A stretch of 64,000 bases of DNA from Crambe crambe. Lineage: Eukaryota; Porifera; Demospongiae; Poecilosclerida; Crambeidae. Positions 35,166 through 47,107 of this stretch are shown one piece after another. Under the pieces are notes generated by a model. That model saw nothing but the letters and a program-made list of their open reading frames with translations, ran no database searches and was not told the DNA's origin. Each line of letters opens with the position of its first letter. Position 1 is the first letter of the stretch. The stretch covers positions 3,658,001 to 3,722,000 of the forward strand of contig OZ004588.1 of NCBI GenBank assembly GCA_963924555.1, in the 5' to 3' direction. Both the position numbers and the translations under genes were made by a program.

Positions 35166-35816
35166 AAAGAATGTCAGCTGATAATGGAACTATAAACTTC
35201 TATATTGTCTGTACAGCTTCTAAGAACAGTTTACTGGAATACTTACTGTTTATTGTGATGAACATAAGCAAGCTGAGAATCCAACATCCCACCACTGTCA
35301 ATTTATGGTATGTTTCGAGATTGACTATTCTATTTTCGACTTTCTGGTGTTACCAATTTTTGATAACCTTCTCTTGCTTAAATTCATGTAGTCGTTTGTG
35401 ACATTATATAATGAACTTTGGTAGCATAATTGCAAACCACCAAATTATCCATCCACATGGAAATCTGTGCATCATAATTATGACTTTAGCTTCTCCAGGT
35501 TGGAAAAATTTATCTGCACCTCTGTACTGACATCAGTGTCACATTGATTAATTCCTCTCTCCCTTGATAGGGTCTGAATGTCTGGGATCCTACCCACTTG
35601 CAAATTCAACTCCCTTTACCCCTTAAGTACGAGTTGCATGCATGAAGGAAGGACTCGGTATTGTCGGTACATCTTCTAATTGCCCCTCCCCTATATATTT
35701 TCCCATCTCTGTCAGTAGTGGGGTGAATACGAGTTGCTTGCATGAAGGAAGGACTCTCTCTGATTGGTATAATTGTAATTCCCCCTCCCTCCCCTATATA
35801 TTCAGTTTGTCCCTAG

Positions 35817-35886
35817 CATGGAAGATGCTGATGGAGTTAGTAGATGTGAACACTTCATGGCCCACCACTGTCATTCTATTATGACT
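35817..35886 (+). other. Exon D copy, unit 3 (third)
   Basis: After ttgtccctag it reads WKMLMELVDVNTSWPTTVIL and then a stop. It matches 17116 in frame. Confidence 0.45.
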
Positions 35887-37245
35887 TTCTAATGTTGAGA
35901 CCCTTTACCCAGCTAATGTGTATAGAGTGGCAGTACAGGAACTTGACTTCAAATGTTGAGGTGTCTCTCCAGAGAAGTTGTAGCACTTTCAGTCGATATG
36001 ATTGTTTACTTTCTGTTTCATAATGGCTCCCTTTCTATTATCAAGCCAGTATGAATTTATTTATGGAGGGTGTGCTCTAATATGAATCCATGCACCCTAC
36101 ACATTTACCAACTCACTGTGTGTGCATTACACATAATCAATGCAGTTTTCTTGATATGCCTGTATCCTGTCCACCTTCCCCCTTTAGAAGGTGTCAGTAC
36201 ATTACCTTTCCATGGCTCAAAAGGTATCAGTATTCCTTTTTCACACCAATAAGGTGTGGATAAATCAACCCCTTTCCATGCTGAAGATAGAACCCTGCCT
36301 CAATACATCTTCACATTTTCTACGCACTCCTTCATATCATCCATCATCCTGTTGTTACCTAATAATGTCCAAGGAGAAGTGAATGTCCCAGTACTGTGTG
36401 TGTGTGAGTGTGTTTAAGGACTTTTAAGAGAAAATAAAAAGTTAATTTTATGCAACATTTATGCAAAGGGTTAAGTATGTGTACCGCCCATATGCAACAC
36501 AGTTGTCACATGACATCATAACGTTTGGGTTAATGATGTCATTAACTTATGTTTCAAGTATTCCAATTTTGCTGCCAATTATTCCTGATTATGTATTCAT
36601 ATATGCTGAGTGTGCATGATATGAGATAATGTCAAACATAACCATGAAGACCCTTCCTCTGGTTATGAACTGTCTCTGATTGCTCCTCTTCCTCCCCCTA
36701 TATATTGTACCATCTCACTTTGTCTCTACCATGGATAATGTTGAGAGTTTGTAGACCTGAGCACTTCATGCCCCCCTGTCATTCTAGACAGTTGATGTCA
36801 ACTTGATGTTGAGACCCTTTACCCACTTCAGCTTTAATGTGTATAGAGTGGTAAAATGTTGAGGTGTGTATCCAGAGAGGTTGTCATATTAGTTGATATG
36901 ATTGTTTATTTTCTGTTCCTGTATGGGGTTTTTGAATAGACCATTGGAAAGCTTTTAAATCATTTCTGGTGGTTTTAAGTGGGATCTATAAGAATCGAAT
37001 TATTGATTATGAATCATAATATTAATTATCACATAGTTGGTTAATGCCCTCAGCCTCGGAGTTCCACATAGGATGGTTATAATGACCTCAAGCTTTGCCC
37101 TCAGTCACCGTAATAGCAACAACTCTCAGGTTCCTAAACTAGTGAAACTCCTTGACTTTGTGGAATGACCTTTATACTCAAGTGGTTAAATGACTGTTGT
37201 ATAATGTACATACATATGAAGTGTTTCCCTCTGTTTTCCATGTAG

Positions 37246-37317
37246 ATGCTTCAACTTAAGGAATGCAAAGACAATGGAGCACTAACATTCTGTGGTGATC
37301 TGCAAACTCAGAACTGG
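37246..37317 (+). CDS. Exon F, unit 3
   Basis: Same structure as 25451-25522, with T to A at residue 12 (MLQLKECKDNGALTF). The downstream intron is 63 nt. Confidence 0.55.
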
Positions 37318-37380
37318 GTGCTGTTTGTTTTGTTGACTCCACCTCCTCTCCCCTCCTCTCCCCTGATGTGACACCCACAG

Positions 37381-37455
37381 AGATTGCGTCCCCCAATGAA
37401 GGGATCCAGCTGCTCCTTATTTAAGACCACTTTCAATCACTATCGGATTCTGAAG
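37381..37455 (+). CDS. Exon G, unit 3
   Basis: 75 nt between acccacag and gtatgc. RLRPPMKGSSCSLFKTTF is kept, with CCC to CCA silent and T to N. The two sister copies changed without a stop in this frame, while the other frame has TAA in both. Confidence 0.5.
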
Positions 37456-37677
37456 GTATGCAGAAAAGTCACTTTCTTATTCTGCAGTTTCCTATTTTGG
37501 TTACTTTGGACATGTGTCTTTTGAATATTTGACCTTGATGTGGCTAATGGAATGTTAATTACCCTTTGATGGATGAGATGATCCCTACATAACACTCCCA
37601 ATCACTATGACCTAAACCTATGGGGTGTCCCTGTAATTAGTCCATGAATGACCTTTTGACCTTTCCAATGTACATAG

Positions 37678-37814
37678 GAGAGGGAACAGAAGTGGACGTC
37701 ATCGATGTATTCTCACCAGAGTCTGAAGATGACACGTCAGAAACACTTCTGCCAGCCCGTACAGTGATGACTACAGGGCCACACCCACTTATGTCTCACC
37801 TTTCATCTTTTTAA
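37678..37814 (+). CDS. Terminal exon I, unit 3
   Basis: Phase 1 in. It reads EGTEVDVIDVFSPESEDDTS, then LPARTVMTTG...MSHLSSF, with TAA at 37812-37814. The stop is earlier than in unit 2 because of a base change and small indel at the end. Confidence 0.6.
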
Positions 37815-38006
37815 ACTATTATGTGTATATATTAATATGTGTATGTTGGGTTGAGAGAGTTCAGTATCATTGTTGGTCATGTGATCAGTTGTATCATCAT
37901 TCTTGATAATATCCTCCACTCCTAGGCTGTAATCAATTTTGCGCATGGGCATTGTGATTTTAGGGGGTGGGGCAGGCTGGTTGTATGGTGGGCATTATTT
38001 GCATCA

Positions 38007-38156
38007 GTGATAACACATGCATTGAATATTCTGACCGAGAGATCTGTTTGAAGATCGAGATGGAGACAGCTTGCTTGTTGAGTGTCTGCAGTCGGCGACG
38101 AGGTTTCATTCATTCAGATGGAAGTGTTCTGCATTAATAACTGGCATCTGTGTAAG
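38007..38156 (+). pseudogene. Broken alpha exon, unit 4
   Basis: One extra base (ctgaccgagagatctg) and loss of about ten bases at gtcggcgacgagg destroy the frame. The acceptor tttgcatcag and donor gtaagt are still there. Confidence 0.75.
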
Positions 38157-39632
38157 TACCTGCAGCCTTTGGACATTTAGGTTAACAAGTCTTGAATCAG
38201 TGATAGCGTCCAACTTGTAAACATCATCCATTGATCCACCCATCTTTAGCAAAAGACATGTTTCACCTGTAGGTGTCTGATTGACATGTCCAAATAAGAG
38301 CCAGTTGCTACATACATATGGTGGGCATTATATGTGACAGTCCTCCCAGTCAGCACATTAGATTATTCATTCCTCAAATCATGCTTTATAATTATGAAAC
38401 AGTCCAAAACTTCTGTCATATATAATGGTTGTCCTGTCTCACCTTGTCCCTAGCATGGATTGTGTTGAGAGGATTGTAGACCTGAGCACCACCCTGTTAT
38501 TATAGATGGTTGACATTGACAAGTCCTTTACCCAATGTACGTAGTACTTTCTAAATGTTGACACCCTTTACCCACTTAAATTTAGCAAGAAATTGACTTT
38601 TTTCACTTTTTGTTTCACTATGGTCCCCTTTCTATCATCCAACTATTAACCCATAAATATATTGTATGAATTTGATTGTATTGAGCAAAGAGGAGAATAT
38701 GGATTCATAATCTGAGCATGTTACTAAAGACCTTTCACCCAGTGCTCACTCGTTCTGAGTGAGTCTGTCTTTCATAAACTACTCTGTATAGTTTTTGAAT
38801 ACTGGTTGCCTATGGAGAGCTGAGTTGCTGTTAAGTTTGCCAGTATTTTACATTTTAAGTTGGTGAGTATTAGGACTAGAGCAGTTGCACTAAATCTACG
38901 TAGCCATACCAGCTGTGTGTATGGACAGGTGGTACCATCGTACTGGTACTGGCAAGCTGTGGACTGCTCCAAGCCCTTCAGTGTTCCATAAGACCAGGTA
39001 GCACTGGCACACTACTTAAAGACCTTCAATTAGAAATACTGTCCTGGCTCTGTTCCTCTGACATAATGTAATTGGTCTATTCAGAACTGGTGGGATTACC
39101 TTTCCACAGCAGATTGCTCCAACCACATCATAATGAAGGGGGAGACCCCCTAAATTAGTGTTGTGTGTACTAACTGATCCTGTTATGTGTTTCATTATGT
39201 ACACTATCACATGTTAATTTCCTCTGGATACCACATATGTACATGCATGCACATCCACTGGCTTGACTAATATCTGTGTGGCAATAGCATACCATGCGCA
39301 TAATTTCTTATGATCCAGGGACTGATTTTTTTGGTAGAGTTGTACTATGTCTAGTATTGGACTTTAGACTGAAGTCCAGGTAAAGGGTCCCTATGGGTAT
39401 GTCAACCATGTGGTCATTACTTGGGGGAATGATAATACTCTTGAGAGTATTTGCATTGGGAGCATTTAATTTTATATTCCATACAACATGTGATATATTA
39501 ATAACTCACAATCTTCTAGAGAAGAGTGGTTGGGTCTATACATACTAGTATGAGTCACATGATTGCTTGGTGGGTGTGGTTTATTTGATTGACTCCACCT
39601 CCTCTCCCCTCCCCCTTATACGATACCAACAG

Positions 39633-39706
39633 AGACTGCCTCCCCTGATGAAGTGATCCAGCTGGAACAACACTATCTTCACCCAAGGATTCTTGATCAA
39701 CTGATG
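39633..39706 (+). other. G-type exon, alternative frame, copy 1
   Basis: 74 nt between accaacag and gtacgt. It reads TASPDEVIQLEQHYLHP, then RILDQLM with a two-base carry. It is followed after 154 nt by exon H (39861-39894, GLPSHLPITMT), phase 0 joining phase 0. Confidence 0.5.
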
Positions 39707-39860
39707 GTACGTACTTTAGACTTATTTGGGTACAGAAAGGTTCCATTTGTATTCTGTGCAATTACCTCCATATCTGAATATTCCATCTTATGTGGTTAAT
39801 GGAATGCCTTTGATTGGTGAGATAATTCTGTATTATTACCTCAGCCTGTTTTAATTCCAG

Positions 39861-39894
39861 GGTCTTCCCTCACACCTCCCAATCACTATGACTT
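39861..39894 (+). other. Exon H copy
   Basis: 34 nt between taattccag and gtatgt, phase 0 to 1. It reads GLPSHLPITMT. A second good copy is at 47074-47107. Confidence 0.45.
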
Positions 39895-41362
39895 GTATGT
39901 GAATTGATTAGTGGATTGACCCTTTGATCTTTGTCCTATCTCATTTTATCATCACTAGCATGGGTAGTGACACATGGGTAGTGTTGGGAGGTGGTGTATA
40001 GACCTGAGCACCTCATTGTTAATCTAAATGGTTGACATTGACACTTGTGTGTACGTATCATTCTAATGTTGAGACCCTTTACCCACTCTAGTTCAGGTGT
40101 CTAGGTAGCACTTTCAGTCAATATGATTATTCACTTTCTGTTTCGGTATGGTCCCCTTTATAAGACATGAGCTTACCTTTGATAGAGATTTGAGAAGGGT
40201 ATGCTATCCACAATCCAAGCATGTAATTGTTAGTGATTGTCTTTTTGGTTTTCAGACTGAACCATGTGAATTACAAGTGTTTTTATGGTAACCGTTGTCA
40301 AGTGAAGTAAATCCATAATGGACCTTGCAGTTTTTATTCTCTATCCATATGTAATCAATGGTCTTCAAATTGTATGCTCTATATAGAACAGGGATTCATG
40401 TGGATGGGTGGGTGTATGATAAGGTCTCCCTTCCTGAAATTGCATTGTTTAAGAAGTAATTCTACAACCTAATGTGTCTATTTAAACTATCAAGGATGTC
40501 ATTAAAGCTTGTTCTGGACTCTCAGTGACAATTCTCATGTATGGCTGAAATTACCATGGTACAGGCATTAGACTGCTGCACTTAGTGAGTTTTGAATATC
40601 TTGCACTCTCATGTGTACATACCATAATGTACTTAACTGTACATTATTTAGAAGTTTCATGTTAACAACCCCAGACAGAAATGAAATACACAATCTCACT
40701 TTGTCCCTAGCATGGATAGTACTGAGAGTTTATAGACCTGAACACCTCATGCATGGCCCACACTGTCTTTCTAGACCATTGCTTCAAATGTTTCATATTC
40801 TGATGATGTCATGTGTGCTGGGTGTGCATGATAATGAGATAATGTCGAGCATAACCATTGAAGGCCCTTCCTCTGGCTGTGAACTGTCTCTGATTGCTCC
40901 CCTCCCTCCCTCTATATATTGTACCATCTCACTTCGACCTGACACCACCCACTGTCAATCTAGATATGTTTTTGACTTCCTAGTAACACGCTTTACCCAT
41001 TTTAGCTTGTACAATTCATCTCTTAATTGCTTAAATTCATGTAGTCAATCCTTACCAGTTACTCTAAAATGTTATTATTCTTGAACCTTGACAGTTGAAA
41101 TCCTTAATTGCCAAACCACCAAATTATCCAGCCACATGATTTTACGACCTTTCCCTGTCATGGAAGTGCTGATGGAGTTAGTAGACACAATCATTCTATT
41201 CTGTACTCATGCATGACTTTTAAATGTAAAGACCCTTTACCCAGCTAATGTGTATAGAGTGGCAGTACAGGAACGTGACTTTAAACGTTGAGGTGTCTCT
41301 CCAGAGAGGTTGTAGCATATGATTGTTTGTGTTTACTCTCTGTTTCACAATGGCTCCCATTT

Positions 41363-41667
41363 AGAGACTGACACATTCTGCCAGCATAGTTTTGGGTCTA
41401 TCAAAGCAGGAAGCATAATGCTGGCATAATAAGCTATGGTGAACTCCATGGTTGATCTTGATTCTTGAATGTATATATCACGTGTGCCTAAACTAGCTAT
41501 AGCCACTTGACCAAAAGTGAGATTGCAAATAGCGTCATCTTTCAATACAGTCAAGAGCATAATTGAAGAATAATAGGTCAGTAAAAAAAGAATAATGACT
41601 TTATAATTATACAGCTGGAATTAGAGTTGAATAATAGGGAAGCAAAAAAGCATAATGTGCCAGTCCC
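41363..41667. mobile_element. Possible small TIR element
   Basis: gactgacacattctgc at the left faces gcataatgtgccagtc at the right (imperfect). The block is absent from paralogous stretches. Boundaries are approximate. Confidence 0.35.
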
Positions 41668-41869
41668 TTTTCTGTTTCAATTTGGATCCCTTTCTATTGT
41701 CCTGTGAGGTAGCCTCTAGAAGAGGGTGTGCTTAGATTTGTGAGATCACTGAAACACTGATGTTCGTATACATTGCAGATAGAGCTGTTTTTGACAAACA
41801 CACCCCCCACCCCCTCCACACTTCTTTTTTATTCTAACTAATCACTGTATGTTGTGTATGCAATTACAG

Positions 41870-41940
41870 AATGAGATGATGAAGTCCTCAAGGAAGAGGA
41901 ACAGTCATAATCATCCCTCCAGGAGGCCAAACCCTTACAG
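41870..41940 (+). other. Exon B copy 11 (intact), unit 4
   Basis: 71 nt with both splice sites. It reads NEMMKSSRKRNSHNHPSRR then PNPY plus AG. Confidence 0.65.
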
Positions 41941-42415
41941 GTAACCATCAATCCTTCTCAATTTTGTCTGTTGGATCCAAGCAGCCCTTACTCGGTTACT
42001 TTCTTTTAATTTGATGTGGATTTTGAACATTGCAATTTGTATTTCTACCATCCCTTGCTCAAGCCTTTTTGTGGGGAACTGGCTCAGAATGTAAGTTTGA
42101 CAATAAGACCACATATGTGCAGTGGATACCAGTTGCATAGGGTACATATAATCAGTACATCTTCTGATTGTCCCTCCCTCCCCTATATATTGCACCATCT
42201 CACTTTGTCCCTAGAGTGGATAGTGCTGAGAGAGAGTTCATTGACCTGACACCTCATGTGTCAATCTAGATATAGTGAGATGTTTTTGAGTGTTGAGACC
42301 CCTTACCTTGTTGAATTAGTGAAATCATTTTGAGCCATGGGTCATTCCATATCAATTCAACGAAAGTTGAAATGTGACCCTTTCAGAATTGGATAAAATT
42401 TGGTTTGTATGTGAG

Positions 42416-43546
42416 CATAGATATAAGAGGTTTTACGGGATTGGAAACGCCCAATGAACTGCACAACCGTGGCGCGTTGACAGATGCGCACGCGCATGCA
42501 GCATTAATTATATTAATCGTTGTGAAAAGAGATCAATATTCACTCCTTTCAAGGCAGTTAAAGTGATATTCTGCCCCTACAGCTCACAGAATAGTACAAG
42601 TAAACTAAGGGGAAGGTATTGAAGAAGTGAAGAGTCAGAGAGTCGAAGTTGGAGAGTCAGAGAGTTGAAGTTGGAGAGTCTGAAGAAGGAAGTTATTAAT
42701 TATTCATAACTTTTTTCCTTGTAATTATAACTATGAGTACCTATCATTGCTCATTATACATTAATTTTATGTGATTGATTTGAAAGAAAGGCCAGAATGA
42801 CTTTTGGTATTAAAATTAGACATAAATTCATTATTATTATAGCTAGATAATTTTGCCCCAAAGTTATCCGCCAGTTTCTGCTCAGTTCTCACTCATCAAC
42901 ATTATTGCAATACTTCCAGCTTTTGGCTGTTGGGTTTTGACACCATCCACCTCAAGAATTTGGCTCAGTCAGCTGTCCTGTGGACCCTATGGATATTAGG
43001 GGGGAAATATAGTAAGCTTGCCATCTCCATAGAATGACTATTGTATAGAAAACGAATGCACCAATTCCATTTACTGTTCTATCCTTTCCCTGAAATAACT
43101 AATACAGTTTCAATATTGTTAATCTATTTCTTGGGAGAGGGATTACAGTTTTAACACCACTTGCAAATGCTAGAGACAATATATGTCAGCTAATACAAAA
43201 ACTAACATTACTATTCCATGTAGCTAAAGTTTACATGCCTTTTGATCAGAAAATGGGCAAGAGCAATTGATTCTATCAAGCGTGAGAGGGATTATAGTCC
43301 CATTAACCACTACAGTAGTATTTGTAGGATTAAACTTGAAAATCTGAGCTAAAATTTATTTCATACAGTAAATCTATGCCCTAGTGTATTATAGTATCAT
43401 TGGCATAAGTCTTACCTCATGGATCTTGTCAGAACAGCAACTTTGACAAAAGTGCTATGTCATTCAGCTGTCAACGCGCCTCGGTTGTTAGTTGCTAACA
43501 AGAGCACGTGATCCGTTTCCAATCCCGTAAACCTCTTATATCTATG
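42416..43546. mobile_element. TIR transposon, 1.13 kb, no transposase
   Basis: The ends CATAGATATAAGAGG...GGGATTGGAAACG and its complement differ by one base in 34. The seven-base target duplication is ATGTGAG at 42409-42415 and 43547-43553. I see no long frame inside, so it is non-autonomous. The superfamily is uncertain. Confidence 0.85.
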
Positions 43547-43553
43547 ATGTGAG

Positions 43554-43900
43554 GAATGACCTCTTGTGAAAAATGTTTAGTGTGGATACTGTATGGCTTC
43601 TCAGCTAGAGCCAATAAAAACCAATGAAATCCGCTATTTTTGGAGCAGTGGCTACTGTTTATTGCACTGTAACTTTTGGACCATAAACATTTAGGACTAT
43701 TAATGAATATCCTGTTATAGAGTGAAAATTTTTCTTTTATTTGATGTTTTATGGCTTCATCCGATAAAAATTTGGTGTTGTGCTTAATTAGTAACCTTTG
43801 AACCCTGACCAGTTGAAAAATGCTGTTTAGATTTTTTTAAGTTTTCACAGACATTCTCTTTGTAACATCCTCTTGTGATCCTACAAGACAGCCTGTCCTA
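43554..43900. other. Unique non-coding stretch
   Basis: The flank of the 1.13-kb element. No exon or repeat partner is seen in this window. Confidence 0.35.
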
Positions 43901-44373
43901 GACAGGCTATCAGTATGTCACCCTCCCCCTCTACTAGTGTTGAGAGGAGGTTTGTAGACCTGAACATCTCATGGCATATCCCTGTTGATCTAGAGGTTGA
44001 CATTGACTATTCTGAACTTGTGATTTTCTAATGTTGAAACCCTTTACCCACTCAGCAGTTGTGCAGGAATTTGACTTCAAATATTAAGGTGTTTGAGAAT
44101 GGAATGGGAGACATGCTGCACTTAGTAAGTATTGTCTGAATTTTTTAATGTCTTGATCAGCACTCTCATGTGTACCATATTTACTGTCCATTATTTAGAA
44201 GTTTGAGTAATATGATGCTAGTGTGTGTGATAGTCCCAGACAGATTAAACACAACCCTTTAGAGCATATCCTCCATTGGTTGGTATGTACGTATGTGAAA
44301 TTTCTGCCAGGTTGGGACTGTTACAAAAGCACATACGTAAAGTATGACATAGTGTTAAGATATCATGTGACAG

Positions 44374-44455
44374 GTGGGTTGCATAACATCTCTACAGAGG
44401 ACAAAAGGTTGGGTCCCAAGTGTGTCAGGTTCCACTGCAATAATCTCTATCCCAG
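44374..44455 (+). other. Candidate exon GGLHN, second copy
   Basis: Reads GGLHNISTEDKRLGPK, then CVRFHCNNLYPS. It differs from 10721-10802 by L to I and K to E. It lies in a roughly 0.7-kb block shared with 10540-11240. Confidence 0.4.
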
Positions 44456-45515
44456 TCCAATATGTCTTCTGACTGTCCCTCCCTCCCCCAATAATTACAT
44501 TGTCCCATCTCACTTTGTCCCAAGCATCACTTTGCATCTAGCATTGATAGTGAACACTTCATGCCCCACCCTTTTCTTTCTAGATGTTTTAACTTTCTAT
44601 TGATTATATGTGGCTTTATATCATCCATTTAAAATTAATTAATTGGAGTAGTAGCTTTGATAGAGATTTGAGGCTACTTTATGGATTCATAATATGAGCA
44701 TGTTACTGATGGCCTTTTCCCCATGGTAGTTTCATGGTAATTATTGTCAACCATGTAATGGAGTGAATCCATAATGGACCTTGCAGCTTTTATTCTCTAT
44801 CCATATGTAATCAATGGTCTTAAATTGTATGCTCTATATAGAACAGGGATTGATACTGAGGGGGAGACTCACCCATGGTAGTAATATACAATGGATGATG
44901 TTCATGCACCCCCTTTCCCATATTACATATTGGTTCTGGTTCTTAATGATGCACACCCTTGGAGGTATATAATACATTGGATGCTGCTCACCCACCTTCC
45001 TGTACTATTACATTGATGCTCACACCTTTCCCATATTGATTAATGCATGGTAGTAACACATTTGATGTTGCTCACCACCCATCATTCTTATGATGCAATG
45101 TGTATGGACAGGTGGTACCATCGTACTTGTACTGGCCTTGAGTGTTCCATAAGACCAGTTAGCACATCACTTAAAGGCCTTCAATTAGAAGTACTGTCCT
45201 GGCTCTGTTCCGACATAATGTAATTGGTCTATTCTAAACTGGTGACGTGAGATTACTTTTCCACAGCAGATTGCTCCAACCACATCATAATGAAGGGGGA
45301 GACCCCCTAAATTAGTGTTGTGTGTACTAACTGATCCTGTTATGTGTTTCATTATGCACACTATCACATGTTAATTTCCTCTGGATACCACATGTACATG
45401 CATGCACATCCACTGGCTTGACTACTAGGGCAATGTTCAACATTCAGTTGACAGCGAGTGAGCAAGCATTCTTTAGTGCTACAATTCTTTAGAAGATTTT
45501 GCTGTTTAGTTTATA

Positions 45516-45746
45516 CAGGGGTGTATCCACCACTCCTGTTGGTCCGGTTTTCACCGGACCACTTTTATTATCCATTAATAATTATAATTTCATCCCATGC
45601 CTGCAGAGTTAGCTAAGTGATCATATGAACTTTCAAGAATCGTGATCACATTAGCATCCTTCTGATAAGTGGGTAAAGGATAAAGTGGGCGTGGTGATCC
45701 CATGCACACCGGGCCACTCAAAATTCTGTGGATACACCCACCCCTG
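45516..45746. mobile_element. MITE, 231 bp, TTATA target duplication
   Basis: CAGGGGTGTATCCAC at the left faces GTGGATACACCCACCCCTG at the right. TTATA lies on both sides (45511-45515, 45747-45751). No coding capacity. Confidence 0.85.
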
Positions 45747-46041
45747 TTATATGTATTAGATAAGCGACAACTACTACTTTAGCTTTAGACAGTGAGCAAG
45801 TGAGCATGATAGGCTCCAGTGCTTGATATTGTGTCTGAGACAAGAGTCATGTAAGTGGTGGTTCCAACCAGAAAACTCCGCCCACCAAAAGCTGTAAATA
45901 CTTACGCCAAGCGCCTACAATTCACTTTGATAAGCCTAGCGCCTCTATGACAAAAGACTGTAGAAGACAATCTAGCTTGATTACAATTATTGGAGAATGC
46001 GTATTATGCACACACAGGTGCTACTGGGGCATTTTTGCTCT

Positions 46042-46596
46042 AATTTTGTGGAGGCGGACAAAAGAGCCTGGTACACACTGTTTGCGCATGCGCCAAATTT
46101 TCCCCCAAATTGGGGGAAATCGTAATCTCAGTAATCTTCCGTGACACATGATGCAATACTGCTGAATCAGCACTGCAGCAGACTACCTCTAGTTCTTCGC
46201 GGACGGTGTGTTTGTTTTACACCCTATCTCGGCTGGGACAATCCCACCTAGTACTGAATAAGGAGCAGCAGCAAGTAATTCTCTCCGTTCGTTTATTCGT
46301 TGGGGAATATTGCAGAGCTGAGGCTGTGATCATCTCCTCTGGATTTAAGGGAGAGCGGCTTATGGATAAAGAAATTCTTGCCACTATAAATGGTTTTAGA
46401 AGTGCCAGTCTTGTCTTCTCTTCTCCAGAGAATTTAGCTTTCTTGGTACCTTATAGCGCATGCTCATACACGTACTTACATGTTGTGACATCACGCACAG
46501 TCATAAAGTGTAATAGGCGGGAATTTCGCATGAAATTTTTGGCACATGCGCAAACAGTGGGTACCAGGCTCTATTTTCTGCCTCCGCACAATTTTT
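46042..46596. mobile_element. TIR element carrying a possible RecQ-helicase fragment
   Basis: The left (gtggaggcgga...gagcctggtac) and right ends are inverted over about 55 bases. The plus-strand frame, 46206 onward, contains LVLNKEQQQVILSV, then IISSGFKGERLMDKE and SASLVFSSPENL. It resembles the Q-motif and the SPE region of RecQ-like helicases, with the ATP-binding core missing. The resemblance is from memory. Confidence 0.5.
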
Positions 46597-46836
46597 ATGG
46601 GTATGTCAACCATGTGGTCATTATTTGGGGGAATGATAATACTCTTGAGAGTATTTGCATTGGGAGCATTTAATTTTATATTCCATACAACATGTGATAT
46701 ATTAATAACTCACAATCTTCTAGAGAAGAGTAGTTGGGTCTATACATACTAGTATGAGTCACATGATTGCTTGGTGGGTGTGGTTTGTTTGATTGACTCC
46801 ACCTCCTCTCCCCTCCCCCTTATACGATACCAACAG

Positions 46837-46910
46837 AGACTGCCTCCCCTGATGAAGTGATCCAGCTGGAACAACACTATCTTCACCCAAGGATTCTTGA
46901 TCAACTAATG
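46837..46910 (+). other. G-type exon, alternative frame, copy 2
   Basis: Same 74-nt exon as 39633-39706. Identity runs 39384-40560 against 46598-47757. Confidence 0.5.
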
Positions 46911-47073
46911 GTACATACTTTAGAGTTTGGGTACTTTGGGTGCAGAAAGGTTACATTTGTATTCTGTGCAATTACCTCCATATCTGAATATTCCATCTTA
47001 TGTGGTTAATGGAATGCCTTTGATTGGTGAGATAATTCTTATGTATTATTACCTCAGCCTGTTTTAATTCCAG

Positions 47074-47107
47074 GGTCTTCCCTCACACCTCCCAATCACT
47101 ATGACTT
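47074..47107 (+). other. Exon H copy, second cassette
   Basis: Identical to 39861-39894 including the donor gtatgt. Confidence 0.45.

Larger units (their letters stand above)
26100..37900 (+). repeat. Tandem unit 3 of the micro-exon gene family (best preserved)
   Basis: From alpha (26204) to terminal exon I (stop 37814). Open, spliceable-looking exons are alpha, TM, A, B, two Cys exons, F, G and I. Extra B copies at 28987 and 30966 are dead and the one at 33199 is intact. I cannot give a full splice chain. The unit is the best candidate for a live gene, probably a single-pass membrane protein with a basic cytoplasmic side. Confidence 0.55.
31325..38266. repeat. Segmental duplication, right copy (about 6.95 kb)
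   Basis: Sister of 19495-26455. Identity stops at 38266, where the text jumps to a sequence matching about 22017. Confidence 0.85.

Noticed and set aside
4656..41940. Exon B repeats as a CRISPR-like or satellite array
   Set aside because: Spacing is irregular (about 1.6 to 8.7 kb), units carry splice signals, and the genome is eukaryotic.
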